Shown here piece by piece: positions 33,688 to 40,139 of a stretch of 40,139 bases of DNA (the stretch's first letter is position 1; each line of letters opens with the position of its first letter). Position numbers and translations under genes: made by a program. The notes beneath the pieces are model-generated. The model searched no databases and was not told where the DNA came from. It saw only the letters and a program-made list of their open reading frames with translations. The stretch lies in contig DASQIK010000058.1 of assembly GCA_035631615.1 (NCBI GenBank), positions 1 to 40,139 of the forward strand. The letters are read 5' to 3'. The DNA is from UBA5189 sp035631615. Lineage in GTDB: Bacteria; Chloroflexota; Limnocylindria; Limnocylindrales; CSP1-4.

Positions 33688-36117
33688 TCAGGTCCTCGCC
33701 GCCGTCCGCGTCGACCGCACGCCGCGCCTCGGTCCGCGCGTCCCCCCGCCCGAGCTCGACCTGCCCCCGCCCGTCCGGCCGCCACCCGGCCGCCCGCCCG
33801 GACGCCGTGCCGGCGCGAGGGCCGTGGGATCGGGCGGCCCACCCGACAGTCGCAGCCCGATCGGCGAGCCCGTGCCGGGAACCTCGATCGCCGCGCCGCA
33901 CTTCAGGCACAGGTACCCGTCGGCCTTCTTCGCGACCGGCCCGTCGTCCGTCTCGTGGAGCGCGCCGATGGGCTCGTGGTTCGTCGTGTAGTCGCACTTG
34001 GGGTAGTTCGAGCATCCCCAGAAGACGGTGCCGCTCCGCCGGGCGCGACGGGCATTGAGCTTGCCGTCCGCGTTCTTCGGGCAGACGACCTCGAACGGGA
34101 GCTGGGCGGGCGGCTCCGGGCCTTCGCGCCGGATGTAGTCGCAGTCCGGGTAGCGGTCACAGCCGACGAACGGGCCGAACCGACCGCGCTTCCCGACGAG
34201 CGTGCCCTGGCCGCACTGCGGGCACGTCTCACCTTCCCCGGCCTGCGGCGGCGCCTCGTCACCCGGCAGCGGGCGCGACTCCTTGTGCTCGGGGTACAGC
34301 GAACACGCGAGGAACCGGCCGTTCCGACCGAGCCGGATGACCATCGGGTGGCCGAGCGAACAGACCTCGTCGGTCTCCTCGGTCGTGAAGTCCCTGCGCT
34401 TGAGCTCGCGGCGCTTCTCGTCGACGCGGAGCTTGAGGGGCGCGTAGAACGCCTCGAGGAGCGGCACCCACGCCCGTGTCCCGTTGGCGACCTCGTCGAG
34501 GTCCTCCTCCATCTTGGCCGTGAACTGGAAGTCGACGTAGTCGCCGAAGTGCTCGACGAGCAGGTCGACCACGATCCCGGCGACCTGCTCCGGATGCAGC
34601 CGGCGCTCCTCGATGCGGACGTAGCCACGGTCGACGATGGTCGAGATCGTGGCGGCGTAGGTCGACGGCCTGCCGATCCCGAGCTCCTCGAGCGCCTTGA
34701 TGAGCGAGGCCTCCGTGAACCGCGGCGGCGGCTCGGTGAAGTGCTGGGTCGCGGTGACGTCGCGGACGGCCGTTGCGTCGCCCTCGGCGAGCGCCGGCAG
34801 GCGAACCTCGGCGTCTTCGTCCGTGGCGCTCTCGTCGCGGCCCTCCGTGTAGACCCGCGCGAAGCCGTCGAACAGGGTCCGGGTCGCGGTCGCGCGCAGC
34901 TCGTACGGCGCCGCGGCGAGCTCCGCGGTCGTGGTCTCGAGCTCCTTCGCCTCCATCTGGCTCGCGAGCGCACGCTGCCAGATCAGGCGATACAGGCGCA
35001 GCTCCTCGGGTTTGAGGTACCTGGCCATCGCGTCCGGGTCGCGCTTGAACGACGTCGGGCGGATCGACTCGTGGGCCTCCTGTGCGCCCCTGGACCTGGT
35101 CTTGTGGACGCGGCCCTTCGGCATCGTGTATGGCTCGCCATAGCGGTCGCGGATCACGGCACGGGCCTCGCCCATCGCCTCGCCCGCCATCGCGACAGAG
35201 TCGGTGCGCATGTACGTGATCAGCCCGACGTGTCCGTCTGCCGTGTCGGCGCCCTCGTACAGGCGCTGCGCGATCGACATCGTCCGCTTCGGGCTGAAGC
35301 CGAGCTTGCGGCTGGCCTCCTGCTGGAGCGTCGAGGTCGTGAACGGCGGCGCCGGGCTGCGCTTCTGGGTCTTGGTCGAGATCGAGGTGACCAGCGGCTG
35401 GAGCGTGCGCAGTGTTGCCGCGTGGCGCCCGGCTGCGGTGCCATCGCCGACGTCGATCGGCTTGCCGTTGATCTTGACGAGCTCCGCCTCGAACTCGTCG
35501 CCCGCCTTCGTGGCGAGCAGCGCCCGGAGCGTCCAGTACTCCCGCGCGACGAAGGCGTCGATGTCGCGCTCCCGCTCGACCACCAGGCGGACGGCCACCG
35601 ACTGCACCCGCCCGGCGGACAGGCCGCCGCGGACCTTGCGCGAGAGCAGCGGGCTGAGCGTGTAGCCGACCAGCCGGTCCACGATCCGACGCGCCTGCTG
35701 CGCGTCGACGAGGTTGGTGTCGATCCCGCGCGGGTGCGCGAACGCCTCCTTGATCGCCCGCTCGGTGATCTCCGAGAACGTCACCCTCCGGGTCTTCGAG
35801 TCGGGCACGTGGGCGGCCTCGGCGACGTGCCAGGCAATGGCCTCGCCCTCGCGATCCAGGTCGGTGGCCAGGTACACGGTGTCGGCGGACTTGGCGGCCT
35901 TCTCGATGTCGGCGACCTGCTTGCGCCGGTCGTCCGCGATCACGTACTCGGGCGCGAAGCCGTGCTCGACGTCGACCCCGAACTTGCCCTTGCCCGGGTT
36001 GTCGGGCAGATCGCGGACGTGGCCGTAGGAGGCGAGGACACGGTAATCGGGGCCGAGATAGCGCTCGATCGTCCGTGCCTTGGCGGGCGACTCGACGATC
36101 ACGAGGTGCTTCGGCAT
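33688..36117 (-). CDS. topA: DNA topoisomerase I
   Basis: An 809-residue type IA enzyme that relaxes negative supercoils. The Toprim domain has VIVESPAKARTIERYLG and DLDREGEAIAWHVAEA, the active-site Tyr lies in LITYMRTDSVAM, and GIGRPSTYAATIS is in the central domain. Three or four C-terminal zinc-ribbon-like repeats follow. The first reads CSLGHPM with later C and H in place of the usual four Cys, the second is CPQCGQG, the third starts CPKNADG, and a CLKCG pair comes last. A Gly/Arg-rich tail of about 60 residues ends the protein. The ATG at 36117 is set by the TATACT box. Full length. Confidence 0.96.
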   Translation of the reverse strand: MPKHLVIVESPAKARTIERYLGPDYRVLASYGHVRDLPDNPGKGKFGVDVEHGFAPEYVIADDRRKQVADIEKAAKSADTVYLATDLDREGEAIAWHVAEAAHVPDSKTRRVTFSEITERAIKEAFAHPRGIDTNLVDAQQARRIVDRLVGYTLSPLLSRKVRGGLSAGRVQSVAVRLVVERERDIDAFVAREYWTLRALLATKAGDEFEAELVKINGKPIDVGDGTAAGRHAATLRTLQPLVTSISTKTQKRSPAPPFTTSTLQQEASRKLGFSPKRTMSIAQRLYEGADTADGHVGLITYMRTDSVAMAGEAMGEARAVIRDRYGEPYTMPKGRVHKTRSRGAQEAHESIRPTSFKRDPDAMARYLKPEELRLYRLIWQRALASQMEAKELETTTAELAAAPYELRATATRTLFDGFARVYTEGRDESATDEDAEVRLPALAEGDATAVRDVTATQHFTEPPPRFTEASLIKALEELGIGRPSTYAATISTIVDRGYVRIEERRLHPEQVAGIVVDLLVEHFGDYVDFQFTAKMEEDLDEVANGTRAWVPLLEAFYAPLKLRVDEKRRELKRRDFTTEETDEVCSLGHPMVIRLGRNGRFLACSLYPEHKESRPLPGDEAPPQAGEGETCPQCGQGTLVGKRGRFGPFVGCDRYPDCDYIRREGPEPPAQLPFEVVCPKNADGKLNARRARRSGTVFWGCSNYPKCDYTTNHEPIGALHETDDGPVAKKADGYLCLKCGAAIEVPGTGSPIGLRLSGGPPDPTALAPARRPGGRPGGGRTGGGRSSSGGGTRGPRRGVRSTRTAART

Positions 36118-36123
36118 CGCGGG

Positions 36124-36129
36124 AGTATA
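36124..36129 (-). promoter_or_regulatory. -10 box of topA (TATACT)
   Basis: A near-consensus TATACT lies exactly 6 nt before the ATG at 36117. It is the strongest box in the window, with no clear -35. Confidence 0.65.
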
Positions 36130-36178
36130 CGCACGGACCCCGTATCGCCCGATCACCGCCGAATTGGCAGTGGCTCAA

Positions 36179-36217
36179 CGCGCACGTGCGCGAGGCTTCG
36201 CTCCGTCAGGCCTCGCG
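36179..36217 (-). terminator. Two overlapping hairpins at the end of the unknown gene
   Basis: CGCGAGGC (36189-36196) pairs with GCCTCGCG (36210-36217) around a 13-nt loop that holds the stop codon. Its inner CGCG is shared with a 14-bp perfect palindrome CGCGCACGTGCGCG (36179-36192). The two stems exclude each other. It could be a terminator or a protein site. Confidence 0.4.
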
Positions 36218-36511
36218 TACGCGACGAAGGAAGTCCTCGTCGATCTCGAGGTCCTCGGGCTCGGTCGGCGCCGCGATCGCCGGGCCTGCCGATCCTGCCG
36301 CCTCGCCACCGACCGGCGGGATCTCGACGAAGCGGACGGAGCCCATCGGGAAGACGAAGGTTGACGATGCGAAGTCGATGAACACGGGCTTCTTCCCGTC
36401 CACCGTCCGCATGTTCGTGCAGATGACGGTGACGTCCCCGGGCGTCGGCATCTCGAGCAGGTCGACCACGATCGGCTGGTCGTTGAGCAGGTGCAGGATG
36501 GCCCGGATCAC
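36206..36511 (-). CDS. Small conserved-looking protein, unknown function
   Basis: A 101-residue soluble protein, starting MIRAILHLLNDQPIVVDLLE, then PTPGDVTVICTNMRT, GKKPVFIDFASSTFVFP and VRFVEIPP. The N-terminal 65 residues look like a compact beta-rich fold, and the last 35 are acidic with an Ala/Pro linker and a short helix (IDEDFLRRVREA). I do not recognise a family. The start is a GTG 7 nt after a TATCGT box, so it appears to be its own transcription unit between dprA and topA. Confidence 0.65.
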   Translation of the reverse strand: MIRAILHLLNDQPIVVDLLEMPTPGDVTVICTNMRTVDGKKPVFIDFASSTFVFPMGSVRFVEIPPVGGEAAGSAGPAIAAPTEPEDLEIDEDFLRRVREA

Positions 36512-36518
36512 GGCCGGG

Positions 36519-36524
36519 ACGATA
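36519..36524 (-). promoter_or_regulatory. -10 box of the small unknown gene (TATCGT)
   Basis: TATCGT lies 7 nt before the GTG at 36511, within the 31-bp gap after dprA. Confidence 0.5.
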
Positions 36525-36542
36525 GCACGCGGTCCCGCCGGG

Positions 36543-37841
36543 TCAGGCGGCCACCGGATCCGCGGACGCGAGCGAGCCCGCCGGCTCGTAGCGCCCGTGC
36601 GACGCCCGCGCGAGCCCGATCGCCTCGAGCCGGGTCAATGCCCGCAGCACCTCGCCGAGGCTCCGGCGCGTCACGGCGACCAGCTCATCGACGGTCACCG
36701 CGCCGTGTACCAGCGCCTCTGCCACGGCCTGCTCGGCCTCGCTCCGGCCTGAGAGCATCGCCCGCGCCGTCGGCGGCTTCACGGTGGACTTGATCTCGAC
36801 GGACGTCGCGTCGCCGCGGTGGTGACCCGGCCCCGGCAGGGCCACCTCCGCAAGCAGCCCGAGGTCGTCGAGGAGCTGCGGGATGCCGGACACGATCCGC
36901 GCGAGATCGTGCCAGTCGCGAAGGAAGCCGTTGCAGCCCGCGGAGGTCGGCGCGTCGATCGGGCCGGGCACCACGAAGCAGTCCCGTCCCTGCTCCAGCG
37001 CCCAGGATGCGGTCACGAGCGCGCCGCTTCGCGCGCCCGCCTCCACGACGACCACGGCGTCGGCCGAGCCGCTGATCAGCCGGTTGCGCTGCGGGAAGGT
37101 GCCCCGCGACGGCTCGACGCGAGGCGCGTACTCCGAGGCGACCGCGCCGCCCGCCGCGACGATGGCGTCCGCGAGCCGATCGTGGGCGCGCGGGAACAGC
37201 CGGGCGTGGCCACCGCCGATGAATGCGACCGTCGCCGCCTGCTCGGCGACCACCGCGGCGTGCGCGGCCCCGTCGATCCCGATCGCGAGGCCCGACACGA
37301 CGGTCGCCCCCGCCTTCGTGAGCGCGGCGGCGATGCGGCTGGCGATCCGGCGGCCTGGCGGGCTCGGCCGGCGCGTGCCCACGACCGCGACCACATGCGG
37401 GCTCGAGAGCGCGGCCAGCGAGCCGCGGACGAAGAGCGCCGGAGGCGGCAGCTCGATCCCGAGGAGCCGGCGCGGATAGTCGGGATCGGTCGGCGTCACG
37501 ACACGGACGCCCATCCGGCGAACCTCCGCGAGGATCTGCGGCGCGTCGCCCGCCGCCTCGACCAGTGCGTCGGCGACGTTCGACGGCATCGCGTGCCACG
37601 AGCCGGCGTCGGACCGGCTTGCGTCGACGAGCCGGTCCGCGGCATTCGCCGCTCCGGCCAGCGCCAGGATCGCCGAGGGCGTGCCGAGCCGCCCGACAAG
37701 CCGCGCGAGCGTCAACGGCCCGAGTCCCTGGACCGACAGCAGCACGGCCAGCGCGTCGCGATCCGAGGCCGGCATCACGGCAGGCAGCCGGGACGGGGCC
37801 GCGGCGCCGAGCTCAGCGGGTCCAGGTCCCACGCCGAGCAC
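36543..37841 (-). CDS. dprA: DNA-processing protein DprA
   Basis: A Rossmann-fold protein that loads RecA on incoming single-stranded DNA in natural transformation. An N-terminal helix-hairpin-helix/SAM-like region (LLSVQGLGPLTLARLVGRLG) precedes the core with VAVVGTRRPSPPGRRIA, VSGLAIGIDGAAHAA, FPQRNRLISGSADAVVVVEA, and ALEQGRDCFVVPGP. A C-terminal winged-helix domain follows (about the last 75 residues). I give the GTG 2 nt after the comM stop (432 residues). An ATG at 37775 (410 residues, MPASDRDALAVLL) is an equal candidate and nearer the family start. Confidence 0.92.
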   Translation of the reverse strand: MLGVGPGPAELGAAAPSRLPAVMPASDRDALAVLLSVQGLGPLTLARLVGRLGTPSAILALAGAANAADRLVDASRSDAGSWHAMPSNVADALVEAAGDAPQILAEVRRMGVRVVTPTDPDYPRRLLGIELPPPALFVRGSLAALSSPHVVAVVGTRRPSPPGRRIASRIAAALTKAGATVVSGLAIGIDGAAHAAVVAEQAATVAFIGGGHARLFPRAHDRLADAIVAAGGAVASEYAPRVEPSRGTFPQRNRLISGSADAVVVVEAGARSGALVTASWALEQGRDCFVVPGPIDAPTSAGCNGFLRDWHDLARIVSGIPQLLDDLGLLAEVALPGPGHHRGDATSVEIKSTVKPPTARAMLSGRSEAEQAVAEALVHGAVTVDELVAVTRRSLGEVLRALTRLEAIGLARASHGRYEPAGSLASADPVAA

Positions 37842-37843
37842 CG

Positions 37844-39409
37844 TCAGACCGCCAGCGCGACAGGCGGCCGCGTCGCCGGCGGCCGCCAGCGGGCCGCCTC
37901 CTCGAGGTGCGCCAGCCCGACGTCGCCGGCGTCCTCGAGATCGGCGACGGTTCGAGCGACGCGCAGGAGCCGCTCCGTGCCCCGACCGGACAGCTGCTCC
38001 GTGTCGGCGAGCTCGGCCAGGTGGCTGGACGTGGTCGCACGCAGACCCGCGACTGCGCGCAGCGCGCGTCCGCTGATCCGGGCATTGACGCGGCCGCCCA
38101 GGCGGGCGTGCTGTCGCGCGCGAGCGGCCGCGATCCGCGCCGCAACGACCGCCGACGATTCCGGCTCTGGCCCCGAGACCATGGCCGCCGCCTTCATTCG
38201 GGCCAGCGTGACCCAGACGTCGATCCGGTCGCGCAACGGCCCCGAGATCCGGCCGACATAGCGTTCCGGCACGCCCTGCGCGCAGGTGCAGCGGTTCTCG
38301 TCGCCGGCGTGGCCGCACGGACACGGATTGGTCGCGGCGATGAGCTGGAACCGTGCCGGCAGCGTCGCGGCGCCGGACGCCCGCACGATCGTGACCCGGC
38401 CGTCCTCCAACGGTTGCCGGAGTGCCTCGAGGACGTCCCGCGAGAACTCGGCCAGCTCGTCGAGAAACAGGACGCCGTGATCCGCGCGCGTGATCTCGCC
38501 GGGGCTCAGGCTCGGTCCCCCGCCGACGATCGCCGCGTACGAGCTCGTGTGGTGGGGGGCGCGGAACGGCGGCGTGCGCACGAGCTCGTGGAGCGGGCCT
38601 TCACCCGACACCGAGGCCACGATCGTCGCCGCGAGCGACTCCGCATCCGACAGCGGCGGGAGCAGCGCCGGGATCGTACGAGCCAGCATGGTCTTGCCGG
38701 TCCCCGGCGGCCCGATCATGAGCATCCCGTGCCCGCCGGCGAGGGCCACCTCGAGCGCCCGTCGCGCCTCGAGCTGCCCGCGCACGTCGGCAAGGTCCGG
38801 CGGCTGGAGCGGTGGCGCGAGGCCGATCTGCGCAGCCGGCGCGGGAGCGGATGACATCGGCGCCAGCTCCACGCGGGCAGGCGGGGTCGGGCCTGGGTGC
38901 CGCCGCGACCGGAGCGCGTCGACGGCATCCGCCACCGTGGCGGCCGGGACGATCTCGAGCCCGTCGATCAGGCTCGCCTCGTCCGCGCCTTCGGCCGGGA
39001 CGATCACCCGGCGCACGCCGCGCCGAGCCAGCGCGGCGACCATGGGCAGCAGCCCGGGGACGGTGCGAATCTCGCCCCCGAGCGAGACCTCGCCGATGAG
39101 CGCAGCCCGACCCGCACGCGCCGTGAACTGCTCCGAGCCGATCAGGATTCCGACGGCGATCGCGAGATCCGCCGCGGAGCCCGTCTTGGGCACGTCCGCG
39201 GGGGCGAGGTTGACCGTGATCCGCCGCGGCGGATGCACGAACCCGGAGTTGCGCAGGGCGCCCCGGACCCGCTCCCGCGCCTCGCGGATCGACGCGTCGG
39301 CGAGTCCGACGATGGTGAACCCGGGCAACCCGGGCGCCACGTCGACCTCGACGCGGATGACCCGCCCGTCGAGGGCGATGAGCGTGGCGGACAGCAGGGT
39401 CGCGAGCAC
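37844..39409 (-). CDS. comM: ComM/YifB-type Mg-chelatase-like AAA+ ATPase
   Basis: A 521-residue helicase-like protein. ComM promotes branch migration during transformation. The N-terminal Lon-protease-like domain has GFTIVGLADASIREARERV and NLAPADVPKTGSAADLAIA. The AAA+ core has Walker A MIGPPGTGKTMLA, Walker B GVLFLDELAEF, and the zinc-like CPCGHAGDENRCTC. It ends in the C-terminal Mg_chelatase_C domain (SGRGTERLLRVARTVADLE). The GTG start is 6 nt after a TAGGGT box. The pairing with dprA 2 nt downstream points to DNA uptake. Confidence 0.94.
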   Translation of the reverse strand: MLATLLSATLIALDGRVIRVEVDVAPGLPGFTIVGLADASIREARERVRGALRNSGFVHPPRRITVNLAPADVPKTGSAADLAIAVGILIGSEQFTARAGRAALIGEVSLGGEIRTVPGLLPMVAALARRGVRRVIVPAEGADEASLIDGLEIVPAATVADAVDALRSRRHPGPTPPARVELAPMSSAPAPAAQIGLAPPLQPPDLADVRGQLEARRALEVALAGGHGMLMIGPPGTGKTMLARTIPALLPPLSDAESLAATIVASVSGEGPLHELVRTPPFRAPHHTSSYAAIVGGGPSLSPGEITRADHGVLFLDELAEFSRDVLEALRQPLEDGRVTIVRASGAATLPARFQLIAATNPCPCGHAGDENRCTCAQGVPERYVGRISGPLRDRIDVWVTLARMKAAAMVSGPEPESSAVVAARIAAARARQHARLGGRVNARISGRALRAVAGLRATTSSHLAELADTEQLSGRGTERLLRVARTVADLEDAGDVGLAHLEEAARWRPPATRPPVALAV

Positions 39410-39415
39410 CCGCCC

Positions 39416-39421
39416 ACCCTA
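39416..39421 (-). promoter_or_regulatory. -10 box of comM-dprA (TAGGGT)
   Basis: TAGGGT lies 6 nt before the GTG at 39409, downstream of the CpaE-like gene's hairpin. Confidence 0.5.
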
Positions 39422-39436
39422 CCGAGCCCCGCTTAT

Positions 39437-39457
39437 CGGCGGCTTATGGCGCCGCCG
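39437..39457 (-). terminator. Hairpin after the CpaE-like gene
   Basis: CGGCGGC and GCCGCCG form a perfect 7-bp stem with a 7-nt loop, beginning 7 nt after the stop codon. It is followed by ATAAGC rather than a U-run. Confidence 0.5.
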
Positions 39458-39464
39458 TGCCGGC

Positions 39465-40139
39465 TCAGCGTGTTCGGCCGGCTCCGACCCGTGCCGCCTC
39501 CGCGCCCGCGCCGGCCGTGACCTGCGGCGCGAACGAGGCATCGATCGCCTGGGCGAGCTCGGCGATCTCGTGGCTGAGCGGCACGTCCGGCTTCGAGTAG
39601 GTGAACGGCGAGCCGGTGTTCTGGGCCGAGATCGCGACCCGGTACTCGTTCGTGATCTTCGTCTCGAACTCGCGCTTGAGGGCGCTCTCGGCAGCGCCGA
39701 CGGAGATCCCCGTGAACGCGTTCGATCGGTTCAGCGCCAGCTTCAGCCGCTTCGGATCGAACCCGATCCTGCGCAGCGCCTCGAGCACCAGCCGCACGTT
39801 CTTGAGGCACGACAGGTCGGCCGTCATGACGATGTGGACCTCGTCGGCGTGGTCGAGGATCGACAGCACGAGGTCGCCCAGGCGCTTGTCGACGTCGACG
39901 ACGACGTAGTCGTACATCGTCCGGAGCATGGCGAGGACCCCGGCGAGGTTCTCCGGGGTGACGAGATCGGCCTCCTCCGGGCTCGTCGGCGCGAGGAGCA
40001 GGTCGACGCCGGAGTCGTGCTTGACGATGACGCTCTTGAGGAGCTCGGCGTCGATCTGGGGCGCGTTCATGAGGTCGGTGACGCTCTTCCGATCGTTGCC
40101 GAGGTCGAGGAACACGCGGTGGTCCCCGAACTGGAGCAC
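39465..40139 (-). CDS. CpaE/TadZ-like P-loop ATPase, 5' end outside window
   Basis: The last 224 residues of a MinD/ParA-type protein are present, and the frame is still open at the right edge. The first visible residues, LQFGDHRVFLDLGN, match the strand after Walker A in CpaE proteins. YDYVVVDVDKRLGD takes the place of the second phosphate motif, and DEVHIVMTADLSCLKNVRLV and LALNRSNAFTGIS follow. CpaE/TadZ localises Flp/Tad pilus assembly at the pole. A Tad cluster may lie to the right. Walker A is not in the window. The C-terminal 25 residues are Ala-rich. Confidence 0.8.
   Translation of the reverse strand: MLQFGDHRVFLDLGNDRKSVTDLMNAPQIDAELLKSVIVKHDSGVDLLLAPTSPEEADLVTPENLAGVLAMLRTMYDYVVVDVDKRLGDLVLSILDHADEVHIVMTADLSCLKNVRLVLEALRRIGFDPKRLKLALNRSNAFTGISVGAAESALKREFETKITNEYRVAISAQNTGSPFTYSKPDVPLSHEIAELAQAIDASFAPQVTAGAGAEAARVGAGRTR

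Noticed and set aside
33955..36381. Long plus-strand open frame opposite topA
   Set aside because: Shadow of topA. It is dominated by Arg, Leu and Asp repeats without motifs.

Overview
The window is a visibly GC-rich, tightly packed stretch of bacterial chromosome made almost entirely of housekeeping genes. Gene content and order resemble Chloroflexota, perhaps a Limnocylindria/Ellin6529-type lineage. The points behind this are alaS-ruvX-mltG with an actin-like/baseplate-J-like pair embedded, rel-hisS-aspS nearly adjacent, paired FemAB-like enzymes next to murE and murJ, frequent GTG starts, and TANNNT boxes placed directly before start codons. The lineage is an inference, since no rRNA or marker phylogeny is available here. 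I see no tRNA, rRNA, insertion sequence, CRISPR array or replication origin. The longest stretch without a confident gene is 266 bp (16605-16870).

Layout from the left, with most genes on the minus strand and therefore read right to left. (1) 86-9007 is one operon: alaS, an FtsA/PilM-like actin ATPase, a one-pass membrane protein with a baseplate-J-like outer domain, ruvX, mltG and an M24 peptidase, with overlapping or nearly touching ends. (2) 9063-11884 is a cysteine desulfurase-mnmA sulfur-relay operon followed by two small membrane-protein genes. (3) 12014-14655 holds an HGSNAT-like acyltransferase, a divergent AlkA-type glycosylase and a DinB gene coupled to typA (to 16604). (4) 16689-18260 is a plus-strand patch with an XRE-type regulator carrying a nuclease-like C-terminal domain and a MobA-like protein that has lost its catalytic signatures. 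(5) 18274-22143 holds a membrane protein, an EamA transporter and aspS. (6) 22179-23412 is a plus-strand patch wedged between aspS and hisS: a glyoxalase remnant, a shortened methyltransferase-like gene and a DUF6886 gene. (7) 23409-27130 is hisS and the (p)ppGpp synthetase/hydrolase rel. (8) 27180-33655 is an overlapping operon xerC-murJ-femAB-femAB-murE for envelope building. (9) 33688-39409 holds topA, a small unknown gene, and comM-dprA for DNA uptake. (10) A CpaE/TadZ-like pilus ATPase runs off the right edge.

The most general signal is in the promoters. Every operon head I examined that is not in the 22179-23412 patch has a TANNNT-like -10 box 5-9 bp before an ATG or GTG. This predicts mostly leaderless mRNAs and fixes several start codons. 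The clearest canonical Shine-Dalgarno sequence lies in the plus-strand patch at 22168-22173, in line with that patch being of foreign origin. GC-rich hairpins often sit between a stop codon and the next -10 box.

The best candidate for a poorly described system is the actin-like ATPase plus baseplate-J-like membrane protein pair (3235-6215). It looks like a cytoplasmic ATPase coupled to an envelope-spanning partner, embedded with a septal/peptidoglycan enzyme (mltG).
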